A stretch of 64,000 bases of DNA from Candidatus Obscuribacterales bacterium (lineage in GTDB: Bacteria > Cyanobacteriota > Vampirovibrionia > Obscuribacterales > Obscuribacteraceae), in assembly GCA_019637435.1 (NCBI GenBank), contig JAHBVO010000004.1, forward strand, positions 682,001-746,000. The letters run 5' to 3'. Under the pieces are notes generated by a model. It searched no databases. It was not told the origin of the DNA and worked only from the letters and a program-made list of their open reading frames with translations. Shown here one piece after another: positions 17,768 through 26,634 of the stretch; the first letter of the stretch is position 1, and the number at the start of each line of letters is the position of its first letter. Position numbers and translations under genes: made by a program.

Positions 17768-19315
17768 GTGTCAGGTATTGAAATTGAAGGCGGACGGCTC
17801 AGGACCGAGAGATTGCGCAAGCTCGAAGAGCTGAAATCGCTCGGCATAAAACCGTACCCGTATCGTTTCGAGAGAACCCACAAGGCACAGGATCTTCAAG
17901 AGCAGTACAAAGAGCTCGAAAAGGAAGTCGAAACACAGGATGTCGTGCGCGTTTGCGGCAAAATCATGAACGAGAGAAACAGCTGGATGTTTGTCGATCT
18001 TTACGATGAAACCGGCAAGATTCAGTTGTTCTGCCACAAAGAGAGCTTGCCGCAAGAGAAGCTGGACCAACGAAAACTTCTCGACAAGGGTGATTACATC
18101 GGTGTCACCGGAACCATTCGCCGCACCAAAGCCGGCGAACTCTCCGTGCGCGTCACCGATTGGGAGTTGCTCTGCAAGTCGTTGCAACCGATGCCGGACA
18201 GCTGGGATGGTTTCAACGATGTCGAGGCACGCTATCGTCACCGCTATGTCGATATGCTCGTCAATCCTTCCGTCCGAGACACGCTGCGCAAGCGCAGTGT
18301 AGTGATTCGTACGATCAGAAAATTTCTTGACGACAGAGATTTTCTGGAGATCGAAACACCAACGCTTCAGGTCGAGGCTGGCGGCGCCGATGCGCGTCCT
18401 TTCGTCACGCACCACAATACTCTCGATATCGATTTATTCTTGCGCATTGCGACTGAATTGCACTTGAAGCGGCTCATCGTAGGCGGCTTCGAGCGCGTGT
18501 ACGAAATCGGAAGAATCTTTCGCAACGAGGGTATCAGCACACGCCACAATCCCGAGTTCACTATGCTCGAGATGTATTGCGCCTACGGCGATTACAACGA
18601 CCTCATGGACTTCACTGAAGAAATGATTTGTGAGTGCGCGACTGCTGTTGCCGGTGGAACGAAAGTAAAATACGGTGAGCACGAGATCGATTTCGCTCGT
18701 CCATGGAAGCGCGTTCGCATGAACGATGCGATCAAGAATGCGTGCGGACTCGATGTTGAATCGATTCCGACATTCGAAGGAATGAAAGAGGCTGCCACCA
18801 AACTCGGTGTGCACCTCGATAAGGAAGAAACCCGCGGCGAGGTCATCAACACGATTTTCGAGTCGAAGGCGGAAGCTTCGCTAATTCAGCCGACTTTCAT
18901 AATCGACTACCCGGTCGAGGTGTCTCCGCTCACAAAGGCGCACCGCAATAACCCGGGCGAAGTCGAGCGCTTCGAGCTTTTCTGCACCGGTCGCGAACTC
19001 GCAAACGGCTACAGCGAGCTGACAGATCCTCTTGATCAAAGACAGCGTTTGGAAAATCAAGCTCGGAAAAAGGCCGCCGGAAACGAAGAAGCCATGCCGC
19101 TTGACCTGGATTTCATCCTCGCGATGGAATACGGTATGCCACCGACCATGGGTATTGGAATCGGCATCGATCGACTCGTGATGTTTTTGACCGACTCCGC
19201 GTCAATCAGAGACGTCATCGCATTCCCCACGATGAAACCTATAGTCGAGCCGCCAAAAACTGCGAAGGACGCTCAGCCGGACAAAGATGCCGAAGCCGTA
19301 TCGAGAAAAGGCTAA
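17768..19315 (+). CDS. lysS: lysyl-tRNA synthetase, class II
   Basis: Charges tRNA-Lys with lysine in the cytoplasm. The N-terminal OB-fold anticodon-binding domain (~50-150) is followed by the class II catalytic core. Motif 2 is RIFRNEGISTRHNPEFTM, and motif 3 is near GIGIGIDRLVMFLTD with Arg in the ATP-binding position. 515 residues is the expected length, with a ~20-residue Lys/Asp/Ala-rich C-terminal extension. I choose the GTG at 17768, because AGGAGG lies 6 bases upstream. The ATG at 17738 would put the ribosome binding site inside the gene. It is monocistronic; the next gene starts almost 500 bases later. Confidence 0.96.
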   Translation: MSGIEIEGGRLRTERLRKLEELKSLGIKPYPYRFERTHKAQDLQEQYKELEKEVETQDVVRVCGKIMNERNSWMFVDLYDETGKIQLFCHKESLPQEKLDQRKLLDKGDYIGVTGTIRRTKAGELSVRVTDWELLCKSLQPMPDSWDGFNDVEARYRHRYVDMLVNPSVRDTLRKRSVVIRTIRKFLDDRDFLEIETPTLQVEAGGADARPFVTHHNTLDIDLFLRIATELHLKRLIVGGFERVYEIGRIFRNEGISTRHNPEFTMLEMYCAYGDYNDLMDFTEEMICECATAVAGGTKVKYGEHEIDFARPWKRVRMNDAIKNACGLDVESIPTFEGMKEAATKLGVHLDKEETRGEVINTIFESKAEASLIQPTFIIDYPVEVSPLTKAHRNNPGEVERFELFCTGRELANGYSELTDPLDQRQRLENQARKKAAGNEEAMPLDLDFILAMEYGMPPTMGIGIGIDRLVMFLTDSASIRDVIAFPTMKPIVEPPKTAKDAQPDKDAEAVSRKG

Positions 19316-19808
19316 GGGGCTGCTGTCTAGTCTCCGCGCGTGACCGAGACACGTATGAGACAGAGTCTCCGTCTAAGTCTAAGATAACTTCTCTCGCGGT
19401 CCACTAGTGTTTAATGTCGGTCTTAAATTAGTTCCCCTGTCAGGTGAAAAAGTTTTACTTGGGCTCTCTAGATTCGCACGATTAATGCTTCGTGTTTTTG
19501 AGGTTTTCGAGCTCTTTGGTAGGCTGCTCTTGGTAACCCGATCCTATTTCCGTTTTTAATTTGGGCACCAGTTTGTGTTTCGCGAATTCACTTCTCAGGG
19601 GAAGTAATTTAAGGACGAAAATTGTTAGCGGTCAGGTCTGGCCGAGTCCTTCTTTCCCTCGGTCGAATTAAAGCGACTCTCTCGTCGGTTAGACAATCGT
19701 CTGAGCAAGCGTTGCTTATTCTCTGCTTCCTGGTGCGGGCTAAACGTTTAATCCTTGTCTATCCAAGGTTTGCTAAATTGTATGCAAAGCAGATTAGAGG
19801 CGATTCTC
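19316..19808. other. long gap after lysS without recognisable genes
   Basis: Nearly 500 bases. Only short inverted repeats are visible (for example GAGAC/GTCTC near 19359-19371), with no T-run behind them. A forward ORF at 19622 has no ribosome binding site and overlaps the next gene in another frame. It probably holds the promoter of the gene at 19809. Confidence 0.4.
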
Positions 19809-20282
19809 ATGAGTATGGTCCGAGTTTATCTCTATGCCGTCGGGCAGAAGGTTATTCTTCCGCTGGTTGCAGAGAATGAGGCGGGCGTTTATGTCGAGAC
19901 TGGTCCTGTACAGTTTTTCGACGTGCCGGAAGTCGATAAATGGAAAGCTGAAGTTTACCGGCGGCTGGTCGACGGAAATCCAGTTGTCACGACTCCTGAC
20001 GAAGATGTCACGCCAGGTTCGCCAATTCTCGAGGCTCTGAATCTCAAACGATGGGATGATTTTGAACGCCAGTCAGTTCTCTTCACGATTCACGCAAAGC
20101 CTCGATGTGTCTCGCTTTACGTAACGGGTAAAGATAAGGACGGTCGCTGGACTCAGAACGGCAAGGAGCGTGAGTTCGCATCGGATGCGCCTCTTGAAAC
20201 CGTAATCGATGAAATGGCTAACGAGCTGATTCAACAGCCAGGTGCCGTTGCTAAACCAACTTTATTACTGGGCGGCGGCTAA
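19809..20282 (+). CDS. hypothetical cytoplasmic protein
   Basis: 157 residues, no signal peptide or membrane helix, and no family recognised. The sequence is mixed alpha/beta, with strands such as RVYLYAVGQKVILPLV near the start, a conserved-looking PVVTTPDEDVTPGSPILEAL stretch, and a Gly-Gly-Gly C-terminus. I use the ATG at 19809, which has AGAGG about 8 bases upstream, instead of the ATG at 19755. It is convergent with ybaK; the 83-base gap contains two T-rich direct repeats (TTTTTTCGTGT). Confidence 0.6.
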   Translation: MSMVRVYLYAVGQKVILPLVAENEAGVYVETGPVQFFDVPEVDKWKAEVYRRLVDGNPVVTTPDEDVTPGSPILEALNLKRWDDFERQSVLFTIHAKPRCVSLYVTGKDKDGRWTQNGKEREFASDAPLETVIDEMANELIQQPGAVAKPTLLLGGG

Positions 20283-20365
20283 TCACTTTTCCAGCCGTTT
20301 TCGTTTTTTTCGTGTTACCGGTTTTTTCGTGTCACCCGGCGTCGTGATCTCGATTCATCAGACTG

Positions 20366-20839
20366 TCAGGCGTCCTTGGCGATTTGACCGACAGTGGCTT
20401 TGGTCGCCGAGATGTAGTCATCAGGCGCGATGATGATTTGGGTTCCACGCACGCCGGCGGAGATTGAAATTTCATCGAACAGGTAGACGTTTTCGTCGAC
20501 GTATACGGGATAGTTTTTTTTGCAGGCCAGGGCGGTGACGCCGCCGCGGATGTAACCGGTAAGATTCTGAACATCCTTCAGTGGCGCGGTATCGACGCTG
20601 CGGTCACCAGTCATTTTCGCAAGAGCTTTCAAATCTAATTGTGCGTTTCCAGCTACTACAGCCAGACAAACGCCGTTTTTGTTGCCTATCACCACAAGGG
20701 TTTTGAATACTTGCTCGGTTGGAAACCCAATTTTGTGCGCGACGGTTTCTGCCGTCAAATCGTTCGGATCCACTTCGTACTCGCGCAATGAATATTTGAT
20801 GTTCAGGCTATCTAAAATTCGCGTGGCGTTTGTTTTCAT
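20366..20839 (-). CDS. ybaK: YbaK/EbsC-family Cys-tRNA(Pro) deacylase
   Basis: Trans-editing enzyme that hydrolyses Cys mischarged on tRNA-Pro by prolyl-tRNA synthetase. 157 residues, the normal length for the YbaK branch. Family features are the FKTLVV strand, the catalytic Lys region around VFKTL, VVAGNAQLDLKALAK, the GYIRGGVTALACKK glycine motif, and the GVRGTQIIIAPDDY end. It belongs to the free-standing INS-like editing superfamily; specificity within YbaK/ProXp cannot be proved from the sequence. The gene stands alone on the minus strand. Confidence 0.92.
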   Translation of the reverse strand: MKTNATRILDSLNIKYSLREYEVDPNDLTAETVAHKIGFPTEQVFKTLVVIGNKNGVCLAVVAGNAQLDLKALAKMTGDRSVDTAPLKDVQNLTGYIRGGVTALACKKNYPVYVDENVYLFDEISISAGVRGTQIIIAPDDYISATKATVGQIAKDA

Positions 20840-20888
20840 ATTTTGGGGACGGTAAGGTGCAAGAATCGTTTATGGCATTTATCCAGGA

Positions 20889-20943
20889 TGAACCTGCAGG
20901 TGCAACCATCGATTATGGCGGTTTCCTAGCTTGAACCTGCAGG
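20889..20943. repeat. pair of 12-base direct repeats containing CCTGCAGG
   Basis: TGAACCTGCAGG occurs at 20889-20900 and 20932-20943, just beyond the stop of the TPR/redoxin gene and upstream of ybaK. Each copy contains the 8-base palindrome CCTGCAGG. The function is unknown; they could be protein-binding sites. Confidence 0.5.
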
Positions 20944-20944
20944 C

Positions 20945-22408
20945 TCAGTCCAAGCCAGTCATGAATTTTTGCAGCGTGCGGTCAAGCACCATGAAAATGA
21001 GAACCGGCACCAGCACAAGTATATCTAATATCCAGCTCAGGATGCGCACCTCGCTCTGCGAGTATTTTCTTAAATCGACCTGTGACTTCATTATCCAATC
21101 GAGAGGAACGTTGATGCCATCCGGGTGACTGCTGCGCGCCACGATGTGATGGTCGAGCGGCGACAATAAATATGTGTTGACCTTTTCCAGGTTGTCGAGC
21201 TGGCTCTTGGACTTCGAATCCAGACCGTTGCCCGCCACGATGGGCCACGGCGTTTTGGCGACCGTTTTTGTCGTGCCACCGTCAACGATACCAACAACTT
21301 CGAGTCTGGATCTTGGGTATTTATTGAATAACGTTTTCAACGACTTTGTATCGTCTGTCTCCACCTCGCCTGATGGCGCGTAATAGATGAGAACGCTCTT
21401 GCCTTTCCATCCGTCCAGGTTGAATGGTTTGCCTGCGATTGTTTGAGTCTTGAATGAAACTGGTTGTGCTTGTGTGTTTTCCCAGAATCTGATGGGAACG
21501 AACATGCCCAATGATGCCAAACAGATTACGCCGACAATCGCGCCCGTGACCAGACCGACTGCGCAGCGCCGGAAAAGCGCGATCACGAAGAGAGGCAGCA
21601 ACATCAGCCCAAGAGTCGATTCGCGGTTTAGAAACGCGAAGGTCACGAGCGCGAAAAACATAATCGCAGTCGAGTTTCGCACGAGCGATGATTGGAATGA
21701 CGGTGCTGAAAACAATCGGGTTTCATTCAACCATGAGTTTCTGATTTCACTCGCCTTCAGCCGATCAGTGACCGCGGCATCGGGTCCCGAGAGTCTTGCA
21801 TAAACAGCGCCCCGCTGTTCCAGCAAGCCCGGCAGATCCATCGGTTCGCAATTTTCGATCGCGTTGTTTAGGTCCTCCAACGCTCGTTGATAGTCTCCCT
21901 GCGCGTCAGAAACTTTCGCTCTGGCAGCCAGCGCTATCGGATCTTTTTTCATCAACTGAAAAATGGTTTCAACATCTTCCTTCGCTGCCACCATTTTTCC
22001 AAGCGCGATATAAACATCAACACGCGTGGACAACGCCATCGCTTTCCATTTTTCGTCCGGACGACCCATCGCCAGCGCACGATTGCAATATTCCATCGCC
22101 TCCTCGTACCGTCCAAGAAAACAGAGCGACGATGCCAGATTTAAGTAGGGCACGTGGTTGCGATCGTTTATTTCCAGCGCTCTATGACTGCTTTCACGAG
22201 CCTCCCGATACATTTTCAATCGTTCGTAATAGATGCTGCGCAATACGTGATGAAGAAACGACCCCCCTTCATTCAGACGTTCCGATACTCGCAGTAATCT
22301 ATCGGCAGAACCGAAGCTGAGTGTGTACACGAAAGGCACAGCTGCTGCAGAATACAGCCATGCAAACGGTTTCAAAACTGCCGTAGCGAAACTCCCGGAT
22401 GCGGGCAT
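20945..22408 (-). CDS. TPR membrane protein with a redoxin-like domain lacking catalytic Cys
   Basis: 487 residues. A hydrophobic N-terminal segment (~10-32) precedes five or six TPR motifs (~45-215), then two or three membrane helices (~245-305). An outer domain follows (~315-440) that resembles an AhpC/TlpA thioredoxin fold: an AGKPFNLDGWKGKSVLIYYAP strand-loop pattern with an AVVGIVDGG-type strand after it. The position where CxxC would stand reads APSGEV, so redox activity is unlikely. A last membrane helix (~455-475) ends the chain. The gene begins directly after the stop of the kinase-TPR gene, so the two are almost certainly co-translated and may act together as receptor and partner. 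Confidence 0.72.
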   Translation of the reverse strand: MPASGSFATAVLKPFAWLYSAAAVPFVYTLSFGSADRLLRVSERLNEGGSFLHHVLRSIYYERLKMYREARESSHRALEINDRNHVPYLNLASSLCFLGRYEEAMEYCNRALAMGRPDEKWKAMALSTRVDVYIALGKMVAAKEDVETIFQLMKKDPIALAARAKVSDAQGDYQRALEDLNNAIENCEPMDLPGLLEQRGAVYARLSGPDAAVTDRLKASEIRNSWLNETRLFSAPSFQSSLVRNSTAIMFFALVTFAFLNRESTLGLMLLPLFVIALFRRCAVGLVTGAIVGVICLASLGMFVPIRFWENTQAQPVSFKTQTIAGKPFNLDGWKGKSVLIYYAPSGEVETDDTKSLKTLFNKYPRSRLEVVGIVDGGTTKTVAKTPWPIVAGNGLDSKSKSQLDNLEKVNTYLLSPLDHHIVARSSHPDGINVPLDWIMKSQVDLRKYSQSEVRILSWILDILVLVPVLIFMVLDRTLQKFMTGLD

Positions 22409-25075
22409 TTATTTTTTTCCTTTCTCAAGCTCTCTCATCTTGATTAGCTGAGTCTCGATGTCGGAATTGATATGCCACATATTCCATCCCTTCCATGGTT
22501 CAGTATTGTAAATCGTCGTCGCCTCGTTGAAACATTCTTTTGCTGCGCTGAAGTTTCTGAGTTCCATGTACACGCGTCCAAGTAACACAAGCGTATCTGC
22601 GACTCGGAAGTTCTTGGCACCACCGCCGTCCTTTAATTCTTGTACCGCGCGCTTCAACAATTGTTCCGCGTCTTTATACTGTTTCAAGGTCAGGGCCATA
22701 TTCCCCTCAAGCGCGTCCAGCCGCCCGGATACGAACGTCTCGTCCGGCTGTCCACGAACAAGCTCTCTTGCCAGCGCCAGATGTTTGACCGCCACGGGAT
22801 AGGCGCCTTGCTTATACTCAGTGAACGCGAGATAGAACAGAGCCATCGGCGCCTGACCGGTAGATACTTCCTGAGTACTGGTGTTTGCCGCCGCTTTCAC
22901 TCTCTCCTGGGTTCGCTTTAATGCGGGTTGGATTAATCCGGTGATGTCTTTAGCGTCATCGTACAGACTATACTCGCAAGTGGTATCAAATGCTAATAGA
23001 GCTATTGCGAATTTGTCCAGGTCGTCATCAGCCCTTTCAATAGCCGCTTTGTAGGCTTCCATAATTTTGTGCCAGGGACTTTGTTCGTTTCTCAAAGACC
23101 AGGCATTTGCCAGGCGCACCGTATCTGATGCCTTGGACTGATTCGTTCCTCTGTCCGTGGAGCCGCCGCTTGGATTGATCTTGGCGAGCTCCTTCCTCCA
23201 CTTATCAGCTGTTTCCCACTGACTCGAACTGCGGTAAAAATCGATTATGCTGTTCGTTAGTCGTGCAATCGAGCCCGAATCTATAATCTCTTGTTTGCGT
23301 AGATAATCTACCTGCTCTTCCAAAACAGCAACAGCTTCTTTCGGTTTATTCTTCAATGTCAAAGCCTTGTAGAGCGCCTCTGCGGTGTCTGTGAGTGCCT
23401 CGTTGCGCTGCTCTCTAACCGCTTTCTTTTCGGCTCGCAAATGTTTTAACGAGTTCTCCAGCAAGGGAATCGCAGCGTCCAAATTCAGAAACTTCTGGTG
23501 CAGGTATACTTCGCCAAGCGCTTGTTCCAGCTTCGAACGCACCCACAGCGGCGACTCCAACTGATTTGCCAGGGCTAGACCTCGCTTATATCTTGCCTCA
23601 GCGTCCGCGTATTGTCGGTTTTTCTCGTAAGTCAAACCGACATAGTTGTAAACCAGAGGCGCAGACCACCTGCACCCCTCCAGCGAGTTGGGATTTGAAC
23701 TCGCCGCGCGCTCCACATCGTTGAGAAGCGGTCCAACGGTCTTGCCGTACAGCGGCAAAATTTCCTTTCGAGTGCTGTCGTGCTGATTCAGTTTGTCGAA
23801 AAGCACAGCGGCTATGGAAACCTTATCAGCCAGGCCGATGCTCTTTGCCTGAGGTCCAATCAACATCGATTCAAAAGTGTCAATCGACATTCTTCGCATA
23901 TGCCGCATGTGGGTATATGTAGCTAGCATCGCCTTCGACATCGGCGACCGCAGCGAACCGGCAAAACGATCGACCGAACCTCCGGGCATCAATGAAGAGA
24001 AACTAAAAATGCACGCCAGCACCGCTAGCGATACCATAATCGGAATGAAAACAGCAGGCAGCGTCAGCGAGCCAAGCCGCACAGGACGGTTCGCGGACGC
24101 GTTATGTTGAAGCCGTTCCAGTTCCTCTTTCAGTTCTTTCATCGACTGAAACCGCTCAGCCGGATCTTTTCTAAGGCAGGTCATCACCATCAACTGAACA
24201 TCAGCCGGCAATCCCTCACCGTTGTCTATATGCTCGGGAGGCACCGGATCGTCTTCCATTTGCTTCGTCATGATGGTCATGATGTTGGCGCCCTTGAAAG
24301 CTTGCTTTCCGCAGAGGGCCTCATACATTACGCATCCGATTGCGTAGATGTCCGAACGATTATCGACTTGATTGCCCTGGCACTGCTCCGGGCTCATGTA
24401 AGCTGGACTTCCGAAGACTTCACCCGTTCTAGTGAGCATTTGAAACTCACCACCGAGGTCTTCGATTTTGGCGACGCCGAAGTCGACAATCTTCGTCGTC
24501 ATGCCGCCGCGTGGATCTTCACTTAAAAGAATATTTGACGGTTTCAAATCGCGGTGAATCACATGATTTTGATGAGCGTATTCGAGCGCCGCGGCAACCT
24601 CGATGAATACTTCGAAAAATTGTTTTAGCGGCAACGGACCGTTCTCTTTGATTATCTCCATCAAACTCTTGCCGCGCAGAAACTCCATCACTAAGTAGGG
24701 TTGGCTGAGAGCATTGATTCCGCAGTCGTAAACAGCTACCAGATTCGGATGAGACAATGCCGCGCACGCTCGCGATTCCTGTTCGAATCGAGCCATCGCC
24801 ATCGAGTCCATAAGCAGTTCTGATCGCAAAACTTTTATCGCGACTTCTCGACGCAGTACTACATGCTCGGCTCTATATACGGTGCCCATTCCACCGACGC
24901 CGACCTTCTCGAGAATGCGATAGCGACCTTCGATGTCTCCGGATTTCAGAGCGGCCGCGTCCATAGCTCTCATCGCGTCTTCAATCGAGACTTTGACAGT
25001 CGAGCACTGGCACGTGCTCGGATCTTTACCACACGCAATGCAGACTTTTTTCACTTCACTGTCCGACGTTGTCAT
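22409..25075 (-). CDS. PknB-type Ser/Thr kinase with transmembrane helix and extracytoplasmic TPR domain
   Basis: Receptor-like bacterial Ser/Thr kinase of 888 residues. A short Cys motif (CIACGKDPSTCQC, ~13-25), probably metal binding, precedes the kinase domain (~50-325). The Gly-loop is VGVGGMGTVY, VAIK Lys is K82, HRDLKPSN is at ~175 and DFG at ~199, with the APE-like SPEQ motif, all intact (numbering from the GTG at 25078). A transmembrane helix (~338-361) is followed by a ~520-residue TPR-rich domain. An ATG at 25075 directly follows an in-frame GTG at 25078; I use the ATG. It is the first gene of a two-gene operon with the TPR/redoxin-like protein. The signal sensed is unknown. Confidence 0.88.
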   Translation of the reverse strand: MTTSDSEVKKVCIACGKDPSTCQCSTVKVSIEDAMRAMDAAALKSGDIEGRYRILEKVGVGGMGTVYRAEHVVLRREVAIKVLRSELLMDSMAMARFEQESRACAALSHPNLVAVYDCGINALSQPYLVMEFLRGKSLMEIIKENGPLPLKQFFEVFIEVAAALEYAHQNHVIHRDLKPSNILLSEDPRGGMTTKIVDFGVAKIEDLGGEFQMLTRTGEVFGSPAYMSPEQCQGNQVDNRSDIYAIGCVMYEALCGKQAFKGANIMTIMTKQMEDDPVPPEHIDNGEGLPADVQLMVMTCLRKDPAERFQSMKELKEELERLQHNASANRPVRLGSLTLPAVFIPIMVSLAVLACIFSFSSLMPGGSVDRFAGSLRSPMSKAMLATYTHMRHMRRMSIDTFESMLIGPQAKSIGLADKVSIAAVLFDKLNQHDSTRKEILPLYGKTVGPLLNDVERAASSNPNSLEGCRWSAPLVYNYVGLTYEKNRQYADAEARYKRGLALANQLESPLWVRSKLEQALGEVYLHQKFLNLDAAIPLLENSLKHLRAEKKAVREQRNEALTDTAEALYKALTLKNKPKEAVAVLEEQVDYLRKQEIIDSGSIARLTNSIIDFYRSSSQWETADKWRKELAKINPSGGSTDRGTNQSKASDTVRLANAWSLRNEQSPWHKIMEAYKAAIERADDDLDKFAIALLAFDTTCEYSLYDDAKDITGLIQPALKRTQERVKAAANTSTQEVSTGQAPMALFYLAFTEYKQGAYPVAVKHLALARELVRGQPDETFVSGRLDALEGNMALTLKQYKDAEQLLKRAVQELKDGGGAKNFRVADTLVLLGRVYMELRNFSAAKECFNEATTIYNTEPWKGWNMWHINSDIETQLIKMRELEKGKK

Positions 25076-25307
25076 CACTTCGTCCGGCGCTTTCAGTGGG
25101 ATTCGATACTACAAATAATTATCTGTCGAATCGAGACTGGATTCTCGCATACGACATGCCCAATTCATGCAGATTTTACGCGGCGTTCTGCTCTATTTAC
25201 TGCGCGAAAAGGGCTGTTGCTGCAACGAGTGGGGTAGGTTAATGTCTCAAAAAAAAACGTGACGGTAGGTGTTCGCTCAGCCTGCTGCTGCAGAAAGGCG
25301 CTCTCGT

Positions 25308-26291
25308 TTACAGATAATGAATTCCAGCTTGAGTAAGCCGTTTCAACTCATCTGCGATCTCTTCGAAACTCTCAAAACCTTCGTCGATATCGAGTTCGTT
25401 TGCGTCGTTGTATTTGAGACGCACGGCACGGAGAAGTAAGTTATCGACCTGGGGTGGCAGTCCTTCTCGAACGGAACCGGGTCGCTCCGCACCTAGAATC
25501 GATGTGTAATTGAAATTTCCGATTGCCTCTTCTTCCTGTACTCGATCGGATAGTCTCTCGGAAACCGCCTCTCCAGCGTAATCTCCATGGTAAGCAACTC
25601 CCTCGATCAGCGGCTTTCTCATCGCCGCTTCCCAGAGGATCAAACCAAATGCCAGTAAGTCATCCGGCAGCAATCGCGGATAGTAGCGAGGTGTCGTGAC
25701 GATCAAGGTTTTCTGCGCATCATCAGGTTTTTCACCGACGTTGACGTTTCCAAAATATCCGCAATCAACCAGGATGACACCATTGGCGGTGACAACCATG
25801 TTTTCCGGTTTTACATCGCCGTGGTAAGCAAAACTTTCCATATGATTGAGCCGGGACAACGTCAGCGCCAGATTACGCAGCACCGCCACTGGTACCGGAC
25901 CCGAGCGCATGTATTCGCGCAATGTCTGTCCTGACAAAAATGGCATTCGGCAATAGCTGTTTTCGCCGTCGAAAGAATAGTCTTCGACTCGCACAATTCC
26001 TTGATCGACCACTTGCCGAGTGCGGGCGATTTGAATGCGAAGAATGTGAATTGGAGATGCTTCTTGTGGGCTGAAACGCTGCCCGCGTTTGATGAAGACC
26101 TGAGTAGGAACGAACTCGAATCGCTCATCCCTCACCGATGTAAACTTACGCGGGATCTTGATGGCTTTTTCATTCTTGTGTTTATCGACTGCGCGAAACA
26201 CATGTGAAAATGAGCCTTCACCGACAATTTCCTGCAAGGTGAAATCGCCGAACTTGGTGCCAATCAAGTCGTCTACGTACTGATTGGACAT
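25308..26291 (-). CDS. atypical protein kinase-fold protein
   Basis: 327 residues with a complete kinase fold. The Gly-rich loop is VGEGSFSHVF (~23-32), the ATP-anchoring Lys is in KAIKIP (K45), the catalytic loop reads HGDVKPEN (157-164), and the metal-binding motif is DCG (176-178) instead of DFG. HRD to HGD and DFG to DCG keep the Asp residues, so activity is possible, as in small-molecule-kinase-like and some bacterial kinases. It is soluble, with no membrane helix. It lies last in a tight minus-strand operon after a potassium channel and a DUF1292 protein (gaps under 10 bases), which suggests a role with the channel. Confidence 0.8.
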   Translation of the reverse strand: MSNQYVDDLIGTKFGDFTLQEIVGEGSFSHVFRAVDKHKNEKAIKIPRKFTSVRDERFEFVPTQVFIKRGQRFSPQEASPIHILRIQIARTRQVVDQGIVRVEDYSFDGENSYCRMPFLSGQTLREYMRSGPVPVAVLRNLALTLSRLNHMESFAYHGDVKPENMVVTANGVILVDCGYFGNVNVGEKPDDAQKTLIVTTPRYYPRLLPDDLLAFGLILWEAAMRKPLIEGVAYHGDYAGEAVSERLSDRVQEEEAIGNFNYTSILGAERPGSVREGLPPQVDNLLLRAVRLKYNDANELDIDEGFESFEEIADELKRLTQAGIHYL

Positions 26292-26300
26292 TCTAGGTTA

Positions 26301-26627
26301 CTAGTCTTCAGCGCCAGCCGCGGCTCTTGCGAGCTCTTCGACGTAGGCTACAACTTTCTCGAACTCTTCGTCACTTTCGATTGTTCTGAAAATCGACTGA
26401 TCGTCGCGCTGGAGAAGTCTCATGATTACCAGTGATTCTTCCTCTTCATCATTTTCGCTTTCCGGCGCGGGCTCTTCACCTTGACCTTTGAGCTTGAGAA
26501 GAATTCCGTACTCCTGACCTTCAAACTCAATGATGTCGAGGATTTGGCAGTTGTATGATGTGCCGTCTTCACCTTCCAGGGTGATGATAGCGTCATCGGT
26601 ACCGGGATTCGGGGTGTCGTTCGTCAT
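26301..26627 (-). CDS. DUF1292 family protein
   Basis: 108 residues. The DUF1292 (YrzB/UPF0473) signature is present: ITLEGEDGTSYNCQILDIIEFEGQEYGILL, then an acidic insertion (ESENDEEEES), then VIMRLLQ and FEKVVAYVEEL. Family function is unknown; members are small acidic cytoplasmic proteins, often near hydrolases or translation genes. Here it lies between the potassium channel and the atypical kinase, with gaps of only 7 and 9 bases. Confidence 0.82.
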   Translation of the reverse strand: MTNDTPNPGTDDAIITLEGEDGTSYNCQILDIIEFEGQEYGILLKLKGQGEEPAPESENDEEEESLVIMRLLQRDDQSIFRTIESDEEFEKVVAYVEELARAAAGAED

Positions 26628-26634
26628 GTTGATC

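Noticed and set aside
17771..18415. 214-codon minus-strand ORF opposite lysS
   Set aside because: Shadow of lysS, whose class II synthetase motifs are clear.
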